Shown one piece after another: positions 1-24,647 of a DNA stretch of 64,000 nucleotides. The notes beneath the pieces are model-generated. The model did no database searches. It worked only from the letters and a program-made list of their open reading frames with translations, and was not told the origin of the DNA. Made by a program: the position numbers and the translations under genes. The first letter of the stretch is position 1. Each line of letters opens with the position of its first letter. The stretch comes from Gavia stellata (lineage: Eukaryota > Chordata > Aves > Gaviiformes > Gaviidae): the NCBI RefSeq assembly GCF_030936135.1, contig NC_082597.1, positions 74,134,495-74,198,494 of the forward strand, in the 5' to 3' direction.

Positions 1-13621
<13,621 letters not shown>

Positions 13622-13875
13622 TAGTGCAGCGGGCACAAACTGAAACACAGGAGGCTCCATCTGAACATCAGGAAACACTTTTTACTGTGAGGGTGACTGA
13701 GCACAGGAACAGGTTGCCCAGGGAGGTTGTGGAGTGGCTATCCCTGGCGATATTCAAAAGCTGTCCAGACACAGTCCTGGGCAACTGTCTGTAGGTGGCC
13801 CTGTTGAGCAGGGGGTTGGACCAGATGACTTCCAGAGGTCCCTCCCAACCTCAGTCATTCTGTTGTTCTGTGAAA
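13622..13875 (+). mobile_element. CR1 LINE 3' fragment (5'-truncated)
   Basis: Chicken-repeat-1 type non-LTR retrotransposon, 3' end only. The + strand encodes the tail of the CR1 reverse-transcriptase protein, including FTVRVTEHRNRLPREVVEW, in an uninterrupted frame to a TAG at 13792-13794. A 3' UTR of about 80 bp follows, with the typical GGGTTGGACCAGATGACTTC and CCCTCCCAACCTCA segments. The element ends in the CR1 terminal ATTCTGTTG-TTCTGTG octamer-type repeats near 13858-13872. Several hundred residues of the protein are missing through 5' truncation, as is usual for CR1. It is moderately young: the C-terminal frame is intact. CR1 elements typical of birds and other sauropsids support the organism assignment. 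Confidence 0.95.
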
Positions 13876-15336
13876 GTCAGGGGCAACTCTATCCCAGATT
13901 CTCTTCCTCTTGATAGAAGAAACTAGATACTTATTGTAAGTAGGAAAGCTCTTCCACTGATAAGAAAAGAAACAATAATTTATCAGACTTAAACCAAAAG
14001 CTCAGAAGAAAACACAAGACAAATCATTTGACCTAGAATATCTCTGAGGGTCCCCTTAGGACATCCATAGCAAGCCATAAGCTTAGCAGGGAAACACTTG
14101 AGGATTACTGTATCAGTCAGTACTTCTTTGGAAGAAACCTATTAAGGCTACAGTATTTGGATAGCACAAATAGTTGTTAGCTCATCTAAGTTACAAGGGT
14201 TTATTTTATTTGTTTCTATTTGTCTGCCTTACCATGTTGCTTTTGCCACCTCTCAAGACTACTGATCTCACCAGCGGTGTCTGTGTGCTAATTTCTGAAC
14301 ATAAGAGATGTCAAGGCTAAAAACACTGCTTGAAGTATACCACAGGCATGGTATACTGTGGTCAAATTTGACCATTCTTCTTAACAGTAGAATATCAGTC
14401 AAATGCTAGACGAGATTAAAAAAAAAAAGTTCTGACCAAAAGATCAAATTGGTAAGGTGTAATTTTGCCACTGTCCAGTTGTTCCAAACTGCGTGACTGG
14501 CCTGCTAGCCCACATTTGTCCTGCACTTTCACTGAGATTTAGAATTCATTGTCAGCAGAGCTTTAAATTGATAGGTAATCTTACAGTGCACTGTTAAATA
14601 GCTTTATTGCTTCACACTAAAAAATAATGCATTTCTGTGGTAAATGAAGTTACTCCTCTGTAACTTGGGAATAACATTAAGAAATTTTGGTCATATTAAG
14701 AATAACAGTACTGCTGGTCAAAGCACTTACTGACACATTGCTTCATGCTTTTTCTCCACTTGTCCAAAAATAAAAGGTGGTTTAATGCTGCATTTGAATG
14801 CTCTTATCACATATGTCCTGGCCTGCACTTCACCTGTTGGTCTGGGGTCATCAGCATGTGAATAGTATTGGATCAGAACAACAAGCGGCTCAAGCACTTA
14901 GCTACTATTCAGAAGTTGTGAAGAGAATGGAAATCTGAATGCATATAGCTTTTTAAAAAAGTCAAATAGGACTCTAATTACACTGAGCTAAAGAATGCCT
15001 ATTAAAAAAAAAAAAACACCACAGTGGTTTTAGAGAAATTTTAATTTCCAGTGTACCTTTGTGCATCAAGCTTAGGATAAGTTATTGTGATGGTACAATG
15101 CACAGTGTTGTGAACACCAGTGCCGTTATTGTGCCAGCTCGAATAATGAGAATTTCATTGTTTGGGGAGAGCAGTCTCCTACACTCTAGACAAAAGTGTA
15201 ATTACTTTTGAACGATGTGGAATGTGCTCAGTTTAATAGCACGGAGAATAGATTCACAAAGATTCAGATAAAGCTAGCTTGGAAGCCATATGTGCAGTGT
15301 GGCAGTATGAAATTGTTAGCGGGCACCATAATTACA

Positions 15337-15359
15337 ACACACACACACACACACACACA
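15337..15359. repeat. (AC)n dinucleotide microsatellite
   Basis: About 11 uninterrupted AC units in the SOX5 intron, read directly. Likely length-polymorphic. Confidence 0.95.
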
Positions 15360-18300
15360 AAATTTCACAGTTTAAACTATAAACTGTTGTTTTTGTAAGA
15401 GATAGACAGGCTTATCTGAACAAGACTAGTTCAATTAAAACAAAGCAGAAACGGTGGTAAGTTTGCATTTGTCTTTTTTTGATGTTCTTTCCTTCCTCTC
15501 TTAATGGTAAATTGATATTTATAAGATGATGAAATTGCATTGTTACAAACATTGCATTGTAAATGTCATCACAAAAGTATCACATGAAAGCCCTTTCCAC
15601 AGATATAATTTCAGGCTTGTATCAGAGTGTGATCTTTTCAATCTTTACACTTGCACCATTTCAGAGAATGACTCTGCGGGCTATTAGGGAAGGGAACAAA
15701 TAAAGAAGAATCAGCCAGGACCCATCAAAAGCTGTAGAAGTTGCCTACTGCATCATTTAGTCCAGACCCTAGAAAACTCTACGCAGTTATTGAGAACCAG
15801 TCATGATGTAGCCAGAAAAAACTTTGATGCTTCTGGTATCTGCCTGACAAAATGTCTTCCATTTAAGCTCTTACAACCTGCCTGTCCTCCTTGTCATGAT
15901 CTGTATTCTCCCAGCTCTCCAGTCCTGTCCCATCTATGTATGTAAGTATTACAGTATTACAATATTTAGCAATTACTTGCAAACTACTTGTTGTGCAGGT
16001 TCTATGTAGGGCAGGTAAAAAAAAAAGCTTTCATTCTTCAGGTGAGGCAGGGATCAAAGCCATAGTGCAATTCAGGAGAAGCATGCTAGTTTATGGAAGT
16101 TCCCTTGGTTTGTCCTACCACTTTCTTAATACAGTGTGTTTTGCTTACTTGTGGCCATGGAGGACCAGAGTGGATATATCATTCCAGCTGAAGTCAATGG
16201 GTGGAAAGACTGGCTGAAGTTTGAGATGACCTGTTGGTGTTTTGATCAGACTCTGAAAGGTCCAAAGGTTGGTTAGGGGGCAATAAGTAAGTAATGAAGT
16301 AGGAAAACTTTTTTTTTTTTTCCCCAAGCAGGAATGTTAGAACTACATTTAAAACAATATATTAACAAATCAAGACCAGACTTATCACCTATAAATTGCC
16401 TGAAATACAGGGTGCAGATGACTGTAGTTTTTAAAGGCCATGAAGAGAAGTGGAAACAGCAGTTGTTTGTTTTTGCTGAAGATCATCTTACTGTGAAGCA
16501 GTCACGTTTTTAATGGATTCATTTGAATGCAGTTAAGCAGAAAATAATCAACAGAAAAGTAAACACCTTTGTTTTATAGAAGTGCTGGGAACTGTATGTA
16601 GCCATTGTTTGCAAGTGATTATATGCCTAGGAATCAATTCATTGACTTCATACTGGAAAATATCTTCATTTAAGCTTCTTGCATAAATACTAGTAAAATC
16701 TAATTCAAGTGAATAGCTGAAAAATTCCACAGGAAAAAAGATAGGTAAAACCATAAACCCCACGGTCAGTAGGAATATTTGAACCAGATGGTCCCTCTTA
16801 CAATGAAGAGAAAAGAACTATTAAGTGCACTATGAAAAAAAAAAAAAATACATAAGCCTAAAAGAAAAAAAAATGGTTATCTTTCTAAGCAAAGTAATCT
16901 GCCCTAGGACATCCATAGTGGACACAGTTGTTTCATTCTAAATTAATATCTCAATCCAGACTGCCTTCAGTAAGTAGCTCAGTTTAGGATTACAAACATT
17001 TACTGAGATCTGCTAGGTAATTTCACTGAGGTTTGTACATTTTTACTGGAAATAGTGCACTGGAGTCAGCTCTGCCAGGTCAACCTAGTGGTACGTGCAG
17101 GTTTCATGGCTTTAAAGTGTAGCAGCGTGCCCACAGCAGTACATACACTGCAGCCAGTACCCAGAAGACTGGGACAATGATGCCTTCCAGAGGGAGGTAG
17201 GAGATACCACAGATTTGGAACAAAATTTTGAAGTTACGGAATTGAGGAGCACTGATGAAGATGAAGACTAGGGTACGGAGAAAGCCCCAGCAAGACTGCA
17301 AGATTAGTTTATAGCAACAATGTAAAGAGACTACATTTAAGCATTCTGACTTCTTGATAGAGCTTTTGCTTTCAGCAGTCAGTTCCTAGCTGTGACATAA
17401 CCTAGGTAGAATCTATGGTATTTCCATCCTACTGGAACTGAAACAGTAGCTGTGGACTTCATATAGTTTCTCTAGTCCAAGTCTATCACCTGCAGCACTC
17501 TGCGAAATTTATTCTGAAACGCTGCCTTTTCGTTGTTGATTGTGAATCTTTATGGTATTGTAGTGAGGCAGAAACTCTGCTACACACCCATTTCTCCATG
17601 GTTCTGGAAAGAGAAGGCAGCAGAAATTTAGTTAAGTTTTCATGCTTTCCCTTTCAACCAGTGGGGTTATCTCCTTTGGTGAAGCTTCTGCACTGTTAAG
17701 AAGTTTGGGGCCTTGGGCTGGCAGTGTAACTACCATCAGAACAGAGAGCAGCATACCAGACTTCTGTACTCTTATCTGACACGACTCAAGGCAAGGCACG
17801 TTGGAATTGAAGTTGATTATGTTTTGCACCCTACGCAGTGCAAACCCCTACTTTTGCACACCACCTTGACTCATTTTTGCTTCAGTAGTTGCCCATTCAT
17901 TTTAGAATTTCCAGAACATTTTCCCTGTGTGCTTTCTGTCTGCTGCATGCACTTTTCATATCCACCTTACTTCCTCTGAGCAGCTGGTGTGGCTTTCTCC
18001 CTTTCTTTTCACTGCAGGTGAGAAAGCCTTTTTCTCTATTTCCAGCTTTATAAAAACAATATTACTCCATCACCTTCTGTCTTCTTGCAGTTGTCCTCTG
18101 AAAACCTTTTTCTGCCTTGCCCATTTTCTTCTTCTGCTTGTAGTCATATTTAACTTAGTCATTTTTATTATTTAATCGATTCTAAAGCCTTTTAGTAAAT
18201 AGCTCATATGAAGACATTGCACAGTAAAAGAAAGTATTGTGCTATTTGCTTGGACAGAATGTCAATAAACTAGAGGATGGTTGTTTTTTGATATGCAGCT

Positions 18301-21300
18301 CTACTTTCGGTAGCGATATACCAAAACTGAAAGGCATTGTGAAGTATTGGTCATGGTTTCTTGAATTTCAGGGTTGCAAGGAATCTCTGTGATTATCAGC
18401 TCTGGCTCCTAGAAGTGTTAGAACCTTCTGCTATACTCAGTACTCACAGTCATGTTTTACAGTCTCTTCTCTCTCTATCAAATGTTTGTGTCCATAGTTA
18501 GGATGTTACCTATTCCAGCAACAATTGGAAGTGTTTGTTTCTTTTCTGTCCTTTTAATGGCTGAGTTAAATGCTCCGTCATGTTTTTTGCTTCGTCTCTT
18601 TAAGTACGTTTTCTCAGGTTATACAAATTTAAGTTGGATTAGGCTGTGCCAAGGCCAGCTTGCTTTCTCTAATTTTTCTTGCCACTGCTAATGCTTGGTT
18701 GGAGTGGTAATGAAAATGTGGCTTCGGGCAGTTGCTAGCATTTCAAGTGTCATGTCATCCAGTCATGGGATTTTTTTTTGTTTCATGGAGCTAACTACTT
18801 CCTCTTGTCTGGAGTATATCAGTGAAATATCACCACCTTCTCCACTGTAATAAAGGGGTTTATTAATTTTCTCTGGAGATTCATGACTGGAGGAGGACCT
18901 ATGGTAAAACAGACTACAGATTTCAATATGTGTTTGCTTAAGTATGGGCATTAACATAGGTGGGTTAACTCCTAAGACATGTGCAGAAACCTCCCTAAGG
19001 GGGAAGATTGACATGCTGCAATGTTTCTGAAGCAACCAATGTTCCAAAGTGTTTAAAGAAAATTAAACGGAGGAAACAAACTTTCTTAAGTAAAAAGAGT
19101 CCTTTATGTCTGGGCTAGCAAGCTTGCCTGAATAGTTTGGCCAGCCTCATTTCCAAATTGTCTTTAATACTGTTAAGTTCTTTGTTTCTTTTTCCAGTTT
19201 AGGTGCAGTTATGTGACCAGATAAGGTGTTTTTGCTCTTTGCAAAGGAGAAGTAGACTCAGTGAATCCTGTAAATTTAGCATCACTAGATAAAACAATGG
19301 ATGTAACTGAGGGGAGTTTGTGCCCAGTTTAACTAAGGATAATTTCTGCCAGAGCAGTGTAAACAAGACTGTCATTATGCATGGAAATAGTCTGCTTCAG
19401 CATCCTTTTCTTATGCTTTTAAAACTAAATCCACCCCAAGGAAAAAAAGGGCTATAAAGATTAACTTTTTGTAGTTTGTACAGGCAATAGGCAAGTTATA
19501 TAGATTGTCTGAAACATAGACCAATAAAATCTAACATCAGACTGTTATTATCTTTATTTATATTGTACTCGGAGCATGATTTATTTTTATAGAGACAGAA
19601 AAAAGAAACATTCCTGCCCCAGAATGCTTAGCTTATGACCCTGTTCCTGCAAAATAATCTGGTTGATTGGAACCTAATGCTGATGGTAGCAAGAGGACGG
19701 GAAGGAGAGGTCACTGACTATAACTCCTTCTGCACATAGCTTTTTGTAGGATTGGGGTTTGATGACACAAAATAAGAAACGTTATAGCAAAAGGTAAAAT
19801 CCTTCTGACATCTCAAGTCTGAATTACTGCGGTAGATTGTATGTGTATCTATACACAAAGTGGTGTCAGAAGTGGAAGCTTGCATTGCTTATTAATATTG
19901 CTAGCCAGAAATAATACAAAATATCTGTGCTTCAGACCCTCCTCTATGTTGATTTTCAAATTGAATTTAAAGTGTGTGTTTCATCTCTGAAACTGTAAGT
20001 GAAACTTCCCTCTTTCTCATTCTTTTCATTTTAAACTGCTGCAGTTGTAATCAGAAGAGTTCCTCAGGTTTGGATCCATCTGTGTTCCAAGGTAATAGCA
20101 TTCGCTGAGGTTAGCATCTAGCTGCCTAGATCTGTGGGTCTCCAGAAAACAACCATATACAAATGCAGAGCTTAGTGGATTTAGGAGTCTGTAGGAGAGA
20201 GTTAGTTTCTTGTGTAATTTTCAGTTAAATCTATGGGGTTTTTTATGATATATGACAGCAGTCTGAATAGTACATTTCTGTTGATTATAGGTCTGTTGGA
20301 ACAGACCATTTTGGCTTTCTCTTATATAGGAGGGAAGTTAGCATAAACGTGGTCACTAGCACATAATGCGATGTCATGTCAATCACAGTGTCACTTTTGG
20401 GGTGGGGATTCAAGGTTGAGGACCGGTCAGAAGAAATGTTTACAAAGTGCATGTCCGGGAGTAAGCTAGTAACTTTAGGTTTAACTTCATGGTTAATGGA
20501 AGTAAATAAGGAGTAGCAGAGTGGGATTCACTTTGTCCTAACATAGCTTCTAAGTAGGTCAGAGAAATTACACCCTAGAAGTGCCTATTTTTCTTCATAG
20601 GTTACAACTGGAGCTTAGGGTGATAAGGTCAGCTGTTGATCCCTATAGTTAGAAATCTGTAGTTAGATAACTTCAACTAAAAAAGCTTTGTGTGAGAGGT
20701 ACTTGCCTGGCCAGAGAATCTGCTTTTTTGTAAGTAAGTATTTGCTATATAGGGCTTAGCTCTGTTGGGAATATAAAGCATTCTGCATTTCAGAGCTCAA
20801 AACACTCAACTCACTTGAGTTTGTGTCCTGTATCTGGCTGATGTTGGTGTGAGTCCATGGTATATTCTTCACTTTTATAAATGTAAAATCTGCAAATACC
20901 CTTTTTTATTTTATTATTATTCTTAAATTTTTACTGTCTTGACACAGACAGTAATGCACACAGAGTGTAAGGGAGAGCAGACTGATCATTCATGATAGTT
21001 ACATGTATAAGGCTTATTAAAATTCTTTTTAAATCAATTTGAGAAATTCTATTGGAAAACAGGTTTCAGGATTTTATATCTCTACAAGCAGAATTGAAAA
21101 TAGAGTGATTCAGTTCTGCAAAGAATACAACTGTGGTAGATGATGTACTTTTCCTGTTTGCTTGTAGCCAGTGTAAACTTAGCTTTTGGGCAGATACCAT
21201 AGCTTCAGTTTTGAAGCTGTCAACATGAGTATTGGGTAATATATTGACACAGGGCCACAGTGAATTCCCTAGTTTTCCACGTGAATAAACTAATTTGACT

Positions 21301-21943
21301 GAAATCTTACATTTATACTTAGGACTTGTATCTTTATTTTGCGCTGTAAAATATCACAAACAGTTGTTGGACTCCATACTTGTAATTTCATAAATATTAA
21401 CAAATATGGCAAGTTTTCAGTTTACTGGATTAAATTAGACTGTATTCCCAGCTTCGCAGTTGTTGATTTATCATTGGCGATTCATTTCTCTTGTCTATGC
21501 CTTAATTTATTTGCTAGTACAATGGAAATGATATTTGTTCTTAATCCATGACGGTCTATGGTCTATTAGTGTTTCCAAACTCATGGGGATTGTCGAATAC
21601 CATACAGTGAGATTGGGGTTCAGTTCACGAAAGTTTAGGCACATAAAACTTAGGTGTCTGGGCTCTCTTCACAGTTTATGGAAAAAGATAACCACCCTCC
21701 TAGAACAACCTTTCTAATCTTAACATAAGCATCGAAGACAAGAAAGATGAATTATCTTTGGAAAGTGCTTGTCTATTGACTATGAGGGAGCCTCGATGGC
21801 TAGTTTAGACTAGGTGTCTAATTTGAGGCTAAAATTAGGTGAGAGCAATCCCATCCACAGTACACGGTGGAGTTAAAGAAATAACGTGCATTCCTGTATA
21901 AATATTCTGTCGTATTTTTGTGGAAGTAACCATGTTCAAGCTC

Positions 21944-21974
21944 TTTTTTTTTTTTTTTTTTTGGTGTGTGTGTG
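21944..21974. repeat. T19 homopolymer followed by (GT)n
   Basis: Nineteen T residues (21944-21962), then GGTGTGTGTGTG. It could be the antisense view of a retroposed A-tail, but no element is recognisable next to it, so it is listed only as a simple repeat. Confidence 0.9.
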
Positions 21975-23446
21975 AATATTCTAGCAGACTTCTTTTTTAA
22001 CCAGCACTGATGGTATTTAGTGGGGTTTTAAGAATTGGGTATTCCCTAAAAGCAGACCTTTTGTTGTATATCCAGCTAGCAATGTTAAGTTCAAATAATA
22101 AATTTTACACTTATATGTACAGTTTGAATTGTGTTGGTTAGCAACATGAATCGGAGAACAGAAGCAATCCAACATGCCTTTAAAAGGCTACTTTGAGAAG
22201 AATCTTTCAATATTGAAAAATGCCATTGGTTCCAGTGGTTTTCCCCATTTTAAATTTAGGGAATTACTTCTCGATTACTATTAGAAACTTACATGCTAAA
22301 TAAAGCATTTTTCATTCTTACTATCAGCTGCAATGAATGTCAAATTTTATTATTAAATTTAATTCATTGAAGAGAACACAGTGTATGTAACCTGTTGTGT
22401 CTGAAAGATTTGATTTAGCCTTGCTCGCTCATTTGTATAGCAGTACTGGCAAGTCCAAATGGCAGGCGTAGGCTTAGTAGATAGACCTAGCAATATATTA
22501 GTTAAGAAACTGTAGTTAAGTTCCAGTCTTATGCTGTAGAAACCTGTCTGCTGTGTTTGTTTTAATTCTATTTATGTCCTCATCTATGTTCAATCCAGAA
22601 AGTGGGTATATATACATGTGCGCAGTTTCACATTTTGGCACTGTATTTGGTATATTGTGTGCTGTGACTTGTATCATGCCTGCAGGCCATAGGCAAACGA
22701 CACAAATTAAATGTGAAATAGAGAGGAGACATAATTTAAAACTTGCGTGTTCTAAAGATGCAGTATGGCATATGAGAGTTGCAACATATTGCAGAAGAAT
22801 TCACCCTATTTCCCCAACAAGAAGACCATGTTTTCAGCTGTGCAGGCTGCTGCAGACATAGGCAGCTTGCTTAGCTGTTCGCTTGAGGTAGCTGTCACTG
22901 CATTTTATTTGGGGCAGTATCATGACCACTGCTCTGTCTTCTTTTTGTTCCTGTCTGACTACACAGGTCAGTGTTCTCCTCTGCCCTCTTCTGTGATTCT
23001 GTAATTATATTTATTTTACATAGACATGCGAGTTCCCTTTTCCCTTTTACATATGTTGTTTTGCTTCATGCTGAGAAAACTCTACAGCCTGACAGGGCGC
23101 TTTTTTCCTTTTTTTTTTTTTAAGCACTCCAAATTCTATCCAGCTTTAAACTCTTATGTTTATAACCCTGAATATCTCTAAAATGTCTTTACCTAAAACA
23201 CTTTATGGTTTTATTACCAGGTTTATGCCAGTAATAATATTCACATCAGCTTTCTTAGGGATAATCTTTAAGCAGAACCTAGCAAGAAAGGCTTTGAAAA
23301 CTATCATTCCCAGGAACGCAAATCTCGGAACATGAAACATCGGTTTAATCGCCCTCTCTGACAACTTAACACGACAGATTGAAAAATACAAGCCGATATG
23401 GAAGTGGGATCAATGGATTATCAAAGTCCTAAACATCTTCTCTTGA

Positions 23447-23480
23447 GGGGGTGCGGGGGGTGGGGGGGGCGGCTTTGGGG
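23447..23480 (+). repeat. G-rich tract with G-quadruplex potential
   Basis: Four G runs, at 23447-23451, 23455-23460, 23462-23469 and 23477-23480. They are separated by loops of 3, 1 and 7 bases, which satisfies the usual G3+N1-7 rule for a G-quadruplex. The tract sits at the left edge of a region (23.4-24.0 kb) that also has long pyrimidine and purine tracts. Confidence 0.75.
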
Positions 23481-23800
23481 TCCATTGGCATGCATAAGAC
23501 ATGAAGTTTGCATAGCTTACCACAGATCCGATGCTGTCTGACTGGCAGGGAAGTTGAGAGGGAGAGAGAGAGATTTACATGAGGGAACTCAGGGGGCTTT
23601 GTCACGGCAATTGTATAAAGTGATATACAGTGCAAATCGACTCGAGCATGTCCCTGGATAGCAGGCGGTTTACAGCCTCTTCGAGCAGAGATTACTGCTT
23701 TATCTTGTCATACTAAATTAACGTGGCAGCACACTGTTAAACAGTGGTGACCTCTTCATCTGTGGAAATTGCTGCCTAGAGGAGAGATGGTATTTAAGAC

Positions 23801-23886
23801 ACTCTTTCTCTCTCTCTCTTTCTCCCCTCCCCACTTTCTCTCCCTCTCCCTCCCTCCCTCTCTCTCTCTATCTTTTATTTTTTTTC
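23801..23886. repeat. Polypyrimidine (TC-rich) tract
   Basis: About 85 bases that are almost entirely C and T, made of TCTC, CCCTCC and TCCC units; the few purines are at the CCA and CTATC interruptions. A mostly purine tract with GAAA units and a G run follows at 23934-23966. Such tracts can adopt triplex (H-DNA) structures. I see no transposable element here. Confidence 0.9.
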
Positions 23887-23933
23887 CTGTAGGGCCCTGA
23901 GGCATTTTTGGGTTAGGTTGTAACATTAAAGAC

Positions 23934-23966
23934 AGAAAGAAAGAAAGAAGGGGGGAAGGGAGAGGC
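23934..23966. repeat. Polypurine (GAAA)n / G-run tract
   Basis: An uninterrupted purine stretch of AGAAAGAAAG units passing into GGGGGG and AAGGGAGAGG. It lies about 47 bp after the polypyrimidine tract at 23801-23886 and is partly complementary to it. Confidence 0.85.
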
Positions 23967-24006
23967 TTTTAACATCAAGGTGACAACAGCTATGTGTTAA
24001 TTGGGC

Positions 24007-24572
24007 CTTTGTTGTTTGATTAATAGCCACTTTGGTGTAGAATATTAAGACAGTTGTTTGGACAACTTTCTAAAAATGACATGTCCTTTCAGTAAAATGG
24101 GATTAAGCAATGTTCTCTGGTCTGCACATTTTAACTCCTTATTGTTACCACGTTTAGTCGTAAGCTTACTGTTATTTAGGAGCGAGTGTGCCATCCGGCT
24201 CTTCTGGCACCGTCCTCAGCTGGCATGCATTGACATAGCTCTCTCCAGTGGCACTCCAGTGAGCTGCTGTCATGCTGGTATTACTGAGGGTCAAGGTGAT
24301 GAAGGTAACCACTGAAATGTAGTTGGGCTCTAGTGTTAGACTGTATCAGAGGATTTTTAGAATTAAACAATGATCCTAGAAATACAGCTAAGCAGGAAGA
24401 GGACCATAGCCCTTTCATTGGGCTGGCAGTGTGATACAGAAGAACGGGAAAAATAAATCTCAGGTTCCCGTCTTTTTCAGTAAACTGAGGCAATGAAGGA
24501 GAGAATGACATCTTTTCCTTAGACCAGGCTTTCTGTTCCTGATTTTTCTGTTTACTGTGCAGTGATTCATTG
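24007..24572 (+). other. SOX5: SOX5 intron, unannotated
   Basis: The left end has a SOX-type site (CCTTTGTTG, the reverse complement of an AACAAAG core) followed by a TTTGATTAATAG homeodomain-like sequence near 24006-24026. Nothing else was recognised up to the palindromic element at 24572. Assignment of function to the motif is inference only. Confidence 0.4.
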
Positions 24573-24647
24573 TGGGTCCAATCCAAAGCTCTTTGAAGTC
24601 AATATAAAGACTGCTTTGTCTTCAGTAGGCTTTGGATCAAGGCCCAC
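24572..24647. repeat. Palindromic MITE-like relic
   Basis: A 76-bp imperfect inverted repeat. The left arm, GTGGGTCCAATCCAAAGC, pairs with the right arm, GCTTTGGATCAAGGCCCAC. The interior contains TGAAGTCAAT and a matching TCTTCAGTAG. Similar short palindromic relics occur at three other places in this window. I recall such sequences as common in bird and turtle introns but cannot name the family reliably. No coding capacity. Confidence 0.6.

Larger units (their letters stand above)
13876..23400 (+). other. SOX5: SOX5 intron, unannotated stretch
   Basis: No exon or RNA gene was recognised. Contents seen directly are a compound palindrome (14335-14374), an AC microsatellite (15337-15359), an A-rich patch (16834-16872), and a T19 run followed by GT repeats (21944-21974). 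An antisense open frame at 17104-17301 encodes one hydrophobic segment and is unexplained. The rest is AT-rich unique-looking intron with many stops. Confidence 0.8.

Noticed and set aside
22981..23005. CR1-like tail (TTCTGTGATTCTGT)
   Set aside because: Only the terminal octamer-type word is present; the upstream sequence does not follow CR1.
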